DNA of 64,000 nt from Trematomus loennbergii (taxonomy: Eukaryota > Chordata > Actinopteri > Perciformes > Nototheniidae), in NCBI GenBank assembly GCA_012861695.1, contig JAAOOA010000016.1, positions 19,607,702 through 19,671,701 of the forward strand, written 5' to 3'. The position numbers were made by a program, and so were the translations under genes. Under the pieces are notes generated by a model, which saw nothing but the letters and a program-made list of their open reading frames with translations, made no database searches and was not told the DNA's origin. Every line of letters starts with the position of its first letter. The first letter of the stretch is position 1. This document shows positions 1-43,918 of the stretch, piece by piece.

Positions 1-6804
<6,804 letters not shown>

Positions 6805-6922
6805 GTTGTCGTATCGACGACCGTCAATGTGGACGGCCATGTCCTGGCTGTCTCCGACAACATGTTCGTACACAACAACTCCAAGCACGGGCGAAGGGCT
6901 CGCAGACTCGACCCTTCAGAAG
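6805..6922 (+). CDS. EBF3: EBF3 exon (probably exon 7): end of DNA-binding domain, residues about 213-251
   Basis: The acceptor tgttgcag ends at 6804 and the donor gtacgc starts at 6923. The exon is 118 nt: 39 codons plus one nucleotide, from [14 protein letters not shown] through [18 protein letters not shown]. It carries H235 (FVHNN, human numbering), a DNA contact, and the basic GRRARR patch. Long mammalian EBF3 forms continue here with about nine residues (GTAPSYLEN), probably by use of a donor about 27 nt downstream. In this sequence the next 27 nt would read GTLHFPFLV with no GT at +27, so only the short form seems possible. Confidence 0.96.
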
Positions 6923-7372
6923 GTACGCTCCATTTTCCTTTTTTAGTGTCTTTTAGACATCGAACTTTTTTTTACAAATCACACACACATAGTTGCTATT
7001 AGTTCCTTTGAATCATTAGTTCCTCCATCACTTTCATTTCACTTTTAAAGTTTCTTTGTGCCTCCATTCTACCTATTGCTTTCTTTACTGGAAACAGTAT
7101 GCACTACTCTGTGTATTTTGTTTTGTCGATATCACTATTGATGAGGGTAATACTCAGGCTCATTCACGATTTAAAAATGTTTTACTACTTCCAGTCTCCT
7201 AATGCACCTACATTTGTCCTAAAAGCCCATGTGAAACATGATCAAATTGCTTAAGAATTTGGCTGTGAGGTCAATTTCCTGTCATTGGGTTCTGCAGAGA
7301 GCTGTGAGTGAGCTGAAACAGGGGGAGGAAGGAGAAAGAGTGAAAGGAGGGGGGAGGGGGGAGTGGGTTGAT

Positions 7373-7398
7373 GGTGTGTGTGTGTGTGTGTGGTGTGT

Positions 7399-7463
<65 letters not shown>

Positions 7464-7474
7464 TGTGTGTGTGT

Positions 7475-7514
<40 letters not shown>
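7373..7514 (+). repeat. (GT)n microsatellite, interrupted
   Basis: About 140 bp of alternating GT with several single-base GG interruptions (GTGGTGTG). It explains the Val-Cys and His-Thr open frames on both strands. It lies in the EBF3 intron, about 450 bp after the second visible exon, with a G-rich purine stretch immediately before it (7320-7368). Confidence 0.97.
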
Positions 7515-7515
<1 letters not shown>

Positions 7516-8188
7516 AGGGGGCGGCGGCTATGAGAAAAACAGAACTTACTGTTTTTCTTCCAACTGATTCCATATGATAGACTGATTGCCTGCTCAGCCA
7601 AAAGGGAAAAAAGAAGGACCACCAAACCATGGGAAATCCAAAAAGTAAAATGCACTAAACGTAACCTTATGACCCTCATGGCCTCCACTCGCAGATGGAA
7701 GCACACCACGCAGCTGAAAGATCGAAAGAAAAAAAGAAACTGACTTGGGCCAATTGTGCAAATTGCTTATCTTCAGATTTCAAGAGCCAATTATGGCTGG
7801 GCAAACAGTTTATATACACACTGACTAAAACAAGCTTCTCTACACATTAATGGGCATTAATGGTTCTATCACCAAAAGCAAATGTAATGTTTAATACAAC
7901 AACGACTAATAAAAAAAAAACTAGACAATTAATATATCTCGCTGCTCTCCGGTCCTAGTGGGGGATATAGCTAATCTATTTGTTTTTGTCTTTATTAATG
8001 ACTCCTCTACTGGAGAACAAAATCAAATAATTAAAGTCCTGCCCGGAGCACCAAAGTCATTATGTTCGCTGACGTTCTGTTTGTGTGTTTCACGTTTATG
8101 ACACGATAGGTGTGGATCGCCTAGCAACCAGTTTCTTAATGAGGGGAGCAATTAAAGAGGTTGAGCCCTCGCCTCCATGTTCCCCCTC

Positions 8189-8198
8189 TCCCATGGGA
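8189..8198. promoter_or_regulatory. Consensus EBF/COE binding palindrome
   Basis: The 10 bases TCCCATGGGA are a perfect TCCCNNGGGA palindrome, the established consensus for EBF dimers. The site lies inside an EBF3 intron next to AT-rich, TAAT-containing unique sequence, so autoregulation or cross-regulation by an EBF paralogue is plausible. A 10-mer can occur by chance, and no chromatin evidence is available. Confidence 0.4.
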
Positions 8199-9238
8199 TC
8201 CCGTGTGTTTTGTGTGTCTCTATATATGTGTGTGTGAGTGTGTGCGCTTGTGTTCTTTACAGGTTACCCCAACCCATCCCTTTCTTCCTCTCTTCACCAC
8301 ACTCTTCAAAGCAGCAGAGTGACGCCCCGTAAAGCAAGAAAAGACGCTATTGTCAACCGCCCAGTTGAACATGTCTTTGTCTAATAACTTTAATACACCT
8401 TCCCTCTGCTTAACCACGTGTGAGCTCACAAGTTTAGATTTTTTTCCTTCCCTCTCAGACTCAGCACCATAACAAACTAATTTAACATGCATCAACAATG
8501 ATTGCCGGCTTTGTTTGAGTCACCTTTAACAAACAGAGACGTGAGAAAAGGAGACTTGGCCATAAAATGTAATTCGAGCCATGTCTTCCATAGTGCTCTG
8601 ACAACTATCAGGCAGACAGGCAGCGTGCTTTAAATTAGCAACACATTCTTCCTCAAGAGTTCAATGGGCGAGAAGCCTCAGAAATGTGGCTGACTGTGTG
8701 TGGCTGAAACAGAGAGGCATCCTCACTCTCAGCTCACACTGCACTTGCACTGACTTGCTCACATTGATCAAGAGGTGCTGCCCCCTATTGGCCCACACAC
8801 GGGATAGCCTGTGTGTGACAGACTGAATCTCACCATGTGACATTTTGGTTCACTTGTGTGTACTGTCACACAACAAGCATATTATGCATTCAGACACGAA
8901 TGTGCTTTGTGGCTGCCTGTCACTCAAACATGTATAGATTCAGGCTCAAAGGTGCATAAACATGCTCACAAATAGCCGGGTCTTTCACACACAGCATCAC
9001 CCCCCACACATGCAGACACACACGAACAGCGCAGCACCGACGCACACAGACGCTTTCTCTCACTCACACTCACACACACACACACGTTCCTCAGCTCAGT
9101 TCCACCATTATAGAGCCCCAGACAATATAGGAGACTCAGCACAGAGCCTGCAGCGCCTGCCTCATTTGCATGCCAAGTGGCTGTAATGCTGTTAGGGTTT
9201 ATGCAATAAAGACAAGTGAATCCAGACTGCTGGGCCTA

Positions 9239-9379
9239 AGAGGAAGAAAGAGAGGGAAAAAAGAAGGAAGGGGAAAAAGGATAGAAGGAAAGGAGAAAGA
9301 GAAGGAGAGAGAATGAGAGAGAGAGGTTAAGAGTGAGTGAGAGGCAGAGGGAAAGAGAGACAGAGAGAGAGAGAGAGAG
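9239..9379 (+). repeat. Purine-rich (GA)n / GAAA low-complexity tract
   Basis: About 140 bp of almost pure A/G on the plus strand (aggaag, gagaga and agacag units). On the minus strand it produces a Ser/Leu/Phe-rich open frame with no biological support. It is intronic in EBF3. Confidence 0.85.
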
Positions 9380-11558
9380 TCAAAGGGAACAGATGGCCCA
9401 GGGAGAGGTAAAAGGTATAATCCCATCAGCTGCACTATCAACCGACCATCTGGACATCCCACAGCACAATTACAACACATTTCAGCAGGCAGAACAAAGG
9501 ATGGCTTCGCGGGGCCACATCAGACCTGTTTGAGTGTCACAATACTAGAGCTGAGACCTCCTCCGCTCAGATCTCAGATCAGTTTTGACGTCCTCTACGG
9601 CTAGCCCTAACCACTGAGGAGAAAGATTAGGGAGGATCACAGATCGGCTGCCCGAGGTCATTGCACAGCAAAGTGGATCTTGAAGTAAATTCAAGCACAC
9701 AGACCAAATTGATAGGGTAACAACTCAGCAGACCAGAATAAACAAAAACAAGCTATGACATATGAGATTGAATTTCCACTACTGTAGCGCAAAGTTTACA
9801 AAGACTTAGTGACGCAACGGCAAGCCGGCTCTTTGCATCCTCATCCGTCCACTCCTCATGATGCCTATCATCTGCTGAGGGGGCATTGTGCGTGTCTGTC
9901 ATCAGATCGCCTGCACTGACTGTGTAATCCACTTCGCCACGGTCCCCATTCAGCACATGCTCCCCTCTATGTCTGTGCATTGAGACATATGCAAATTTTG
10001 AGGCAGAAGGGTGGACGGCTTAGGGCCTCAGTCGCTGCCTCTCCATGGGTCCTTCTGTGTGTGGGTGGGGGCACTGGGATTTCCGAGATGGTGCGTCTGT
10101 GTTTGTGTGTGTGTGTGTGTGTGCATGATTGTGTATGCCTGTCGTAGGTTTCAGGCTCCAGCTGCCCCCAACAGTCGCCGTCACCATCAGGCACTTTTTC
10201 TTTCCTCCTCCTCCTTCCTGCCCCCCCTCTCTCTCATCCCCAAAGTCAATTTGTTTACAGTAATTTTGAAGGGTGAATTATTTGCTGTAATCGTCCGCAC
10301 TGATGAAGGTCAGGCCCTTAGAGGGGGCCCAGCATGCCCATAGAGGGTTGGTCCTCTTTCAGACGCTCCGCTTCGCAATTAAGGAAAGCAAATGTCACTC
10401 CTCCAGGCCTCACAAATGAAAATCTGTACGAGGTGATTAGCATGAAGTCAACAGCGCCTGTTAAAGTCAGATTCCCTGTAGTACCAATGTGTGTGTGTGC
10501 ACTTTATGGGCAGCGAGAGAGAGCAAACATGACCTGAACAGACCCAACAGCAAGGCAAACAAAGGGAGATGTCTTGTCGGAGGTGATCCATACAACAATG
10601 GCCGACTGTGATTTACTTACTGGATAGAAAGGATAATAGAGGTTTAGAAGTGAGCTTGTAAAGAAAGAGGGAACTTGCTGAAATAGTTACTCACATTTTG
10701 ACGAGTAGAAAAAAACATTCACAATTCATAGTGTATTAAAAGATATTGATGGAAATAGATTAAATTTGATATTGCTATTTTATGGCTAGCTGTCATGCTA
10801 TTTCTGTTGTAAACACGGTGTTGTGCTGAACACCATATTAAGGTAATGCATCAAATGACAGTGAATGCGAGGCACCAGATCACTCAAATTAGATTATAAT
10901 AACAACCCGGACTGTTGATGAATGGCAGCGCTACGTAGCAGAAGTCATGCCAGATGAAAAGCATTGTAATAAACAATATGAAATGGATTGAATCGATCAC
11001 AAAAAGAAAGAAAAAAAACCACAATCTGAATAATTCATAAGTGCATTTCTCGTTATGAAACCTGAAACTACACTCAGTGTGCCTTCACTGTACTGCATAT
11101 GCAGACAAAGGTAATGAAATAACATGAACCAGCAAAGATTTAGCTTGTCATTTCCACTTTAACAGCCCGTATTCTTGACTCATTTAAGATGTGTTCAACT
11201 TTGAAATTTTACTGTACATGCGGATGCATGCTTAGTCAATTCTGATGGCTACATTTGCCCTGACACATAATTTGCTCCATCAAATCATTTTCCTGGCGAG
11301 CCCGGCGTTTAGCCTTTGTGAAGTGGACCATTTGAAGGGTCTGCTTAACTACACCACTCCAGCGCGCTGATAAATGGTTTTGATTCTCATGCCTTAAAGG
11401 ACAAATCCATCATTTTTTTTCCAGCGGCAATTTCCATGATACTTCTTTGTGAGAGAGACATGGAGGTGATGGCGTAATGTGTCTGTACAGCAAGAGACAT
11501 GGGACAGAGTGTGGAATCTCAGGTGCTGAATTGGCTCTTTCTCTTTTGTCTTGGATAA

Positions 11559-11696
<138 letters not shown>

Positions 11697-11752
11697 TGAT
11701 GGAGATTTTGTTATAGATTTGATTTAAATTCAATCATAGAGTTAGAAATTAA

Positions 11753-27705
<15,953 letters not shown>

Positions 27706-27855
27706 TGATAGTATATCCAAAGGGTATTTTCATCACTATATCTGGAACGTTGTAGGCTACATGCGTTGTGTGTTAACCATATAGCCATGAACCTTGCATC
27801 AAAGCTATAAAAACAACATAAATAACGAAACCGCTGCTTTCTCTACGCTTTCCAG

Positions 27856-28027
27856 GAGATCATTCTGAAGAGGGCAGCTGACATCGCCGAGGCCCTGTAC
27901 AGCGTACCCCGCAACCACAACCAGATCCCCTCTCTCGCTAACACAGCCTCCCACGGCATGATGGGAGTCAACTCCTTCAGCAGCCAGCTAGCAGTCAATG
28001 TGTCTGAGTCACAAGGCAACGACCAAG
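27856..28027 (+). CDS. EBF3: EBF3 exon: helix 2 copy B and start of the Ser-rich tail, residues about 390-446
   Basis: The acceptor ctttccag ends at 27855 and the donor gtatgt starts at 28028. It lies 207 bp after the previous exon. The exon is 172 nt: 57 codons plus one nucleotide. It starts [20 protein letters not shown], clearly homologous to the preceding exon (ExxLKRAADxxEALYxxP). It then continues with [20 protein letters not shown] and ends VSESQGNDQ. The second half begins the Ser/Thr/Pro-rich activation region. Confidence 0.96.
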
Positions 28028-28404
28028 GTATGTGTTTAAGGATATGGCGTCACAAATCTGAGGTTTTCAAAAGTGGGGTCCTTAGGGGGATTACAGGGGT
28101 TTTGAGCAAAATGAGAAAATTAACATTTTTTTTCACTCGTTTTAAATGAGAAGAATTGATGGAAATTATGTTTTTAAACACTGGTTCACTCACCTTAATA
28201 TAGGCAGTTAAAGGGTCCAATTAAGAGCCACATTTCTTATTAAACTGGCATCTGCAGCATGTGCCGATATAAAAATGCTTGATTGCAACAGTCAATTCCC
28301 ATTATCATTTACCGTAATAAGTGAACTTTTCTCTGCTGAATACGGCATTGAAGGAATGAAATGAATGAATTTTTCTTTTCTATCTCCCACCCATGCTTTT
28401 TCAG
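28028..28404 (+). other. EBF3: EBF3 intron (377 bp)
   Basis: Short intron with a T-rich 3' end before the acceptor at 28403-28404. There is no sign of an alternative exon. Confidence 0.85.
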
Positions 28405-28590
28405 TGGGCTACAGCAGGAACACCAGCAGCGTGTCCCCCCGGGGCTACATCTCCAGCAGCACCCCCCAGCAGTCGGGCTACAACTCCGTCAGCAACAGCA
28501 TGAATGGCTACGGCAATGCCGGTATGAACCTGGGAGTGCCAAGCTCCCCCGGGTTCCTCAACGGATCCTCTGCCAACTCCCCATATGGAA
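28405..28590 (+). CDS. EBF3: EBF3 exon: Ser/Asn/Gly-rich transactivation region, residues about 447-508
   Basis: The acceptor ctttttcag ends at 28404 and the donor gtgagt starts at 28591. The exon is 186 nt: TG completing Val, 61 codons, and a final A. The peptide begins [18 protein letters not shown] and ends [11 protein letters not shown], low-complexity as expected for the COE activation domain. The trailing A pairs with TT in the next exon to give Ile. In long EBF proteins a 36-residue exon (IVPSSPTM...FSPAN) follows with the same phase. It is not present in the next 400 bp. Confidence 0.95.
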
Positions 28591-30361
<1,771 letters not shown>

Positions 30362-30393
30362 CCATGTCCGGCCTGGTTGTCCCTCCAATGTAA
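30362..30393 (+). CDS. EBF3: EBF3 last coding exon (C-terminus)
   Basis: The acceptor tctttttccag ends at 30361. CC completes Ala, followed by MSGLVVPPM and the stop TAA at 30391-30393. This nine-residue terminus is diagnostic for EBF3. The same exon continues as a long 3' UTR. Confidence 0.97.
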
Positions 30394-31883
30394 ATGCACT
30401 TTCATCATCTCGAGCACCGGTCTACACATTACCACTTCACAGGAGCACACAGCAAAATCGCTGGTGTAATGTATAGTCAAACGCTTGTTTTTGTTTTAAA
30501 GATGAAGGGAAAAAAAATGAAAAGAAAGAAAACGATTTTCTTTTCTTTTAAATGACTTTCGCAAACCTGCAGAAAAAAAAGGATTTCAAGAGGAACACTT
30601 TTTCTTTCTTTCTGTGGGACTCTTTTTTGTGTATATCCTTCCCCCCCCCATTGTATCACCCTTGAAGAGGACGCGGGATGACGAAGGGTTTATTTTGTAT
30701 ACCTGTCGGGTTGTGCTTCGGCCATGGACATGTCCAATCAACCACACATTCAATACTGGAAGGGACTCTGTGGACTCACCATCTGGTTGTAAAGTAAAAA
30801 CACTCATGTACAGTACATTTGCCAATGAACTTCAAGACATTGTTTTCTGTTTCAACTCTCTTTTAATAGATTCACAACAGTTGTGTGTCTTTATAATGTG
30901 ACTTTTTGTATTTTTATGTGTGAGAAAAATACACAGGGGCCAAGTCAGTTTGAATTTCAACTGGAAAATATATGAGATATATAATGTAGAAAAATTGATC
31001 ATAAAAGTACAACGAGTAACCGGGGAGGGGCTGGGTGGGTAAGGTTCTATCACGTGTCATTCCTGCATTTTAACTTAAATTTTGTAATTTATTGTAGCTA
31101 GAAATCATCCTCAAAAGTAAAAAAAAAAAAATCCTCTTTGATTCAACAAGCACACTGACGTGTACAAAACACTGCTCTGTTGATGAATATGATGTACTTC
31201 CATGTCTAGAGCTTCCTTTTAAGCAAGTGTGTTTTGCCATGTTTTTCAACTTTTTTGCTAGCACTGTATATTAATGCATTCCTAGGCTACTGTGAAGTCT
31301 GTTTCTTGTTGATGAGGAGCAGTCTCCCCCTTCTAGCTCCAATTCCCTTATGTGTTTTATATGTGGTTAACAATTGTAGACTATTGTGATATTGCCAAAC
31401 TTGTGCTAAATATTTATACATCTGTCTTTTTCATGTTCTTTTAGATCAACAAAAAAACATTTAAAAAACAAAAAATCCATTGAGAATGTAGGAGTATAGT
31501 AGTTCATCGTCATATTTCTGTTCCAACACACACTTGCGCTCACTGAGGGAATTTTGTAACATATCAACTATAAATAATGTATTTATCTCTGAAATTTTGT
31601 ATATTGCTTTTCATTATGTATGTATTAATCGTCATGCCCTTAATATAGTGATGCAGCACAGATAATTCAGCCAAGAACTGTTGCCTTCATTTGTTTTCTT
31701 TTTGTATTTGATGAAATGCAATGTGCATATATTTCACGTGTATCCTCAAAAAATTTGTGTTACTCCGTCAAGACTCTCTGTCCATTTTTAAAGGGGAAGT
31801 CAAACTTCATTGTTTATTTTTATATTGATTTTAAATTATCTATACAGACCATTTTGGAGAAAACTTTGTTGGTTGTATTGTCA

Positions 31884-31889
31884 AATAAA
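31884..31889 (+). promoter_or_regulatory. EBF3: Candidate EBF3 poly(A) signal AATAAA (proximal)
   Basis: Canonical hexamer in tcaaataaattg, followed within 30 bases by GT-rich sequence (tgtttgtgac), the usual downstream element pattern. Confidence 0.55.
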
Positions 31890-32078
31890 TTGTTTGTGAC
31901 CCATATGATAGTTGTTAAGATCCAATAGAGACTAATGTGCATGAGGGACAACCTTGGAGATAAAAAAAACACTCCATTTGTGGTTGTATTTTTTTCTGTT
32001 TTGTAGAATGTATAGAAGTCATTTTTACTCACCACTTATGACTCTGCCACATAGCTTACATGTGTTTACAGGGAAGAA

Positions 32079-32084
32079 AATAAA
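32079..32084 (+). promoter_or_regulatory. EBF3: Candidate EBF3 poly(A) signal AATAAA (distal)
   Basis: Canonical hexamer in gaaaataaaaaaatg. The downstream sequence is less GT-rich than at the proximal signal, so this may be a secondary site. Confidence 0.4.
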
Positions 32085-32105
32085 AAAATGTCAACATTTG
32101 GAATG

Positions 32106-40003
<7,898 letters not shown>

Positions 40004-40582
40004 TTTATTTACACATGTCTAATGTAACATAAGTGCAGTATATAATACATAAGACGTCTCGGCTCTAGGTGGAGGATAAGGCGAGAGCAAACAATGAGAT
40101 CTAAATGAAGACAAAACAAATGCTTCACTACAAAGCTTTGTAGCAGTACAATTCAGAGCCTTTATCACTGGATGTTGAACAAAGCATTCACTTGGCAGGA
40201 AATTAAAAAACCAACGAGAGGTACAAAGACTAATTCTGCTTAGGAAAATAAAACAACAACAACAACAACAATGCAAGAGACATATTTTTAAGGGAATAAT
40301 AATTCTTTAGAAAAACCATTCCAGCACTATCTGGCAAACGCAACGGAGACCCACGGGAGCATATGTTTGTAATTCCTACTGTTCTCTGTTTAAGTTATTT
40401 TTGTACGTTCTAATTCTGCAACAACTCTGTATCACATTAACTATGCAGCATCTCTATTCTTAGATACAAAAAAGAAAGAAGAATAAACTGAATATCTACA
40501 CGCAGCAGTTGTTCCACGGATTGTGCCAAGCACGCTAAACTTTGTGGCCCTGTTTGTGTTCTTAAAAAAAGATATCCCGGCC

Positions 40583-40632
<50 letters not shown>

Positions 40633-40704
40633 TGTGTGTGTGTGTTGTGTGTGGTGTGTGTGTGTGTGTTTACTGAATGAAGGACAGTTGGCCTCTGTCA
40701 TGCG
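40004..40704 (-). other. MGMT: MGMT 3' UTR (estimated)
   Basis: On the minus strand the stop codon is followed by about 700 bases to the first AATAAA, at 40009-40004. The UTR includes a (GT)n array on the plus strand, which would be (CA)n in the mRNA, and an (AAC)n run at 40252-40272 on the plus strand. The 3' end is inferred from the poly(A) hexamer only. Confidence 0.5.
40585..40670 (+). repeat. (GT)n microsatellite, interrupted
   Basis: About 85 bp of GT with GG and TT interruptions, immediately downstream of the MGMT stop codon and probably within its 3' UTR. Confidence 0.95.
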
Positions 40705-40833
40705 TTAGCCTTCCCTTCCCTGCCTCTCATGGGTGAGCAGCCATTGTTTGAGATGGTCGCCCTTGCCGCTCATGTACGGCCCGCTCTGTCCACTGCTAGA
40801 AATGACTCGGTGGCAGGGGATGAGGAGAGGAAC
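40705..40833 (-). CDS. MGMT: MGMT last coding exon: active site, residues 147-188
   Basis: On the minus strand the acceptor tctgtgccag is followed by [18 protein letters not shown], then [18 protein letters not shown] and RQGREG, and a TAA stop (40707-40705). The exon carries the methyl-accepting cysteine in the invariant PCHR motif. [14 protein letters not shown] aligns with human YSGGLAVKEWLL. Phase 0 joins it to RRNP in the previous exon, recreating the family motif NPVPxLIPCHRV. Human C150 is Ser here, which is not catalytic. Confidence 0.96.
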   Translation of the reverse strand, partial: VPLLIPCHRVISSSGQSGPYMSGKGDHLKQWLLTHERQGREG

Positions 40834-43778
40834 CTGGCACAGACAGACGGAGACAGAAAATTCAACTCGGAGGAAATAAACATGTTCATGTTCTGCAAAA
40901 TTACACATTTTCACACCAGCGGACAACGGACAGACTTCTAACTTCTTCTCTTAAAATAAAAAGTTATTTTCCAAATGTATAAATTCAGGACAGATGAAGG
41001 AAAAAGCGTGTTTTAGTATAGGGGATTTACACTTACATATATATATATATAAATTCCATGAAGGATCAGAGCCTTTACAACAAAACTATGATGTCTTGTG
41101 AAAAAGAAAAAGAAAAAAAATACAGATCTGCGCTTTTCTGTTCTTCATCCTGAAGCTGACATGTATTGTCACAGCATCACAACAGTTGGAGGTGTTGGTA
41201 GTAGATATGTATTATGTATGAAAGAACGTCTGATTTAACACATAAACGGTGCGACTTAAAAGTAACCAACATGCAGAACATATGAATCTGCATTTTGCTT
41301 TTTTTTTGTGCTTTTTATGTCGGTGCACTGCATGAAAAACAAAGTGCCACATCCGAAGTGTCTGGGTTTGATCCTGCACAAATCCACATTCAGGGTGATG
41401 GCTCAGTCTTTGGGTGTAAATGTTTTTTACTCTTTAATAGTGTAAAGCAAAGAAGCAATCAAAAATTAATGGGCAAAAACACCAGCAGGATGAATATTCA
41501 ATCGAGAGGGTGTCAACATTAAGATCTGATAACCCTGTGATCATTAAAAAGAGGAAGTCGGTGGAGCGTTTACTCTTGTTGCAGACGACTGCCAGGGGGG
41601 TCCCGAGTTCTTTGTAAACTAAATGGCTGGAGAAAGATTAAACAAGCAAGCCTAAAACACTTCGATCATTGTGAATTCAGAACAAGAAGAGTGGCAACGG
41701 TTGGCATGAATCACAGCAATTATTCCCTTTAAATATTCTTAATGTTGCCCCCATTGTCTTATCGTTATAGTAAATACAAAATCCTCCCAACTGCGGCTGC
41801 TATGTGACTATATTTCTCCGGTTATCCCGGCTTGATTGCTGCACCTCCAGCCTTTTATATAAAAGTTGGACATGCAGTGTGTTTCAGTTCAAATCCATCA
41901 TTAAACCCGCTCCCATATCAACAGCAATAAAACTTTCCGAGCCCCAGATTAACCTTGCAGACAGAGAAATACTGCTCGAGTATTCCGATCAATACTGTTC
42001 CCCGGGTTTGGAGGGAGAGCAGGGTACCCTCAAGGCCTGCGGATCTGCCTCCTCACTTGGGGGGAAAAGAGCACTACACCAGGCTTATCAATACTCAAAT
42101 CCTGGTGAAGAAGAAGTGCCACAGAGAGGCGAGGATCGATCGAGCACACTGAGCTTTTCACAGTTGAAGCCTGAGTGGAGCAGCGCTACTGACAAGTAAT
42201 TGACACTGACAATCTGACTCTGGATCTGTATCAGGAGCTGAGGGCTCAGACTCCCAGCCTCCCTGACGAAAGGAAGGAAATGTGTGTAAAACACGAGACC
42301 GAGAGCTATTATACAGCCTGCAAAAGCAACGCCATTGGCTGATGTAATGTATAAAAGAATATGAAAAACTAGTGCAAAACACAGTGGTTTGCTTGCATTT
42401 AATTGGTGCTTCAAATGACTTTTTATATTATAAATCCCTTTCTTCCTGCTTTACTAACAATAACAGTGCCAGGGTAAAAACACAGCACTGAGATGAGGCT
42501 GCACGCGAGCCTTTTCACTGCACATATGAGGGATAGCATCTCACCGGCTGTATTTCTGCACAAGAAGTGTTCTCTGCCTCACAGAGCACACCGGTGGTGC
42601 CCACAGCACTACATGGGCAGAGCTAAACGGGCTTTGATCAAAGGGTTTGATCAAAAGAAGACACACCACTTGCCCTCTAGCCCTCCATTTTGTACACAGT
42701 GGATTCATGGGCGAAGTGATGCAGGCCAGGTTTCCGACAAGAAACGGAGATTTGCTGCGAACATCTACAGTAAAGACTTGAGAGAACAGGAACAAAAGGT
42801 GTGGGCTTAAAATTGTGCTGTAGGTAGACTTTTAGTTCTCCGTCGCGCTCAAAGGGAGCCGTTTTTTTCGCTATTGCACATGTTCGCACACCTGCAGATT
42901 AAACCACACATCCTGCATTTGTAAATGTATTTTTCCTGCAAATCTTAAGTAATTAGTTGAAAATAGAGCCTCTTTAAGAAATTAAAACAGATCAGATGGA
43001 CTTTTTTTAATTTTATTTTCATTGTGAACTAATGTTTTTGAGCACAAATGTACCCACACAAATAGATGACATGTATCTATTTAATATTTGGATGCTCTAT
43101 TTTTATTTACTGATTTATTCATCTACCATAACATCCATTTATTTAACCTTTTTCTAAACTTTAATAAGTAATTCAACCATAAACTGTTGATGTAAAACCT
43201 TTAAATCTATTGGAAATCATTTGTGGAATTTTCACATGATCCAAATTACATTTTTAAGACAATTGAATTGGAGCAATAACTGATACTTATCTTAATTATA
43301 GATTAATCTGTTGATTATTTTCTCGATTAATCATTAAGTCAAGAGAACAAATAATAAATATGTTTATCACAGTTTTCAAGGTTTAAGGTCTAATACCAAA
43401 AAAGATTGTGTTTACATTTAAATTAAACAGCAAATTGTCACATTTTAGAAACTTTACCACAGATTGATGTTTTTTTAAGTAAAAGTGAACTGAATGATTA
43501 TAAGATGATAAAATAGTAGTTAGTGATTTTTCTGTGAATTGATTAATTGTTTCAGCTCTATATTTAATACTGTAAGAGATGTTATGGTGTTTGCAGTGCT
43601 ATCTTCACATTCATTATTTACTACCGTTAGAAATAATTCACTTTCTTCTTTAGTCTAGATGCAAAATTCAGAGTCATTAAAATCTCAAAATCCTAAAACT
43701 CAAAAAGGGAACTTTCCCTACCTGACTGAATAAAGTAAGTAAGAATGAAGCCTGTCAATCAAAGTCAGCCACACTCAC
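40834..43778 (-). other. MGMT: MGMT intron between the last two coding exons
   Basis: About 2.9 kb, with an (AT)n run at about 41036-41052 and a degenerate interspersed repeat at 43290-43563. No exon was seen. Unique sequence at 41,690-42,240 has overlapping open frames on both strands but no known protein features. Confidence 0.75.
43290..43563 (+). mobile_element. Degenerate copy of a teleost interspersed repeat (TTAATCGATTAATC family)
   Basis: It contains the hallmark ends that I recall from a very common percomorph non-autonomous repeat. On the left is tagattaatctgttgattat followed by ttctcgattaatcattaagt. On the right is gaattgattaattgtttcag followed by ctcta. No coding capacity. A second copy of the same family lies at about 58350-58680 in the opposite orientation. 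The assignment is from memory of the family pattern; exact borders need an alignment. Confidence 0.55.
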
Positions 43779-43918
43779 CGGGTTCCTCCTCATGGCCCCT
43801 CCCACCGCCCGGGCGGCTCTGGGGGTTCCCGCCATCTCAGCGAGGCGTTTGTACGACACGGTCTCTCCAAACTTCACATCCCTCAGAAGTACCTGCAGCA
43901 CGCGGCTGGTGAACGCGT
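43779..43918 (-). CDS. MGMT: MGMT exon: N-terminal part of the catalytic domain, residues 100-146
   Basis: On the minus strand the acceptor gtggtgaag precedes AC (completing Asp with G from the previous exon). The donor gtgagt lies beyond 43779. The exon is 140 nt: 46 full codons, [40 protein letters not shown] and AMRRNP. It contains the helix-turn-helix DNA-binding segment with the arginine finger R136 and Y122. Human has RGNP where this fish has RRNP, a change next to the Asn hinge. Confidence 0.96.

Larger units (their letters stand above)
30394..32105 (+). other. EBF3: EBF3 3' UTR with candidate poly(A) signals
   Basis: AT-rich sequence without a recognisable protein follows the stop codon. 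AATAAA motifs occur at 31884-31889 and 32079-32084, giving likely mRNA ends near 31.9 and 32.1 kb and a 3' UTR of about 1.5-1.7 kb. The region contains many TTTTGTA and ATTTAT-type AU elements typical of regulated 3' UTRs. The exact cleavage site is inferred. Confidence 0.65.

Noticed and set aside
28434..28556. CCCNNGGG motifs within an EBF3 exon
   Set aside because: They fall in C/G-rich Ser-Pro codons of coding sequence and are expected from composition.
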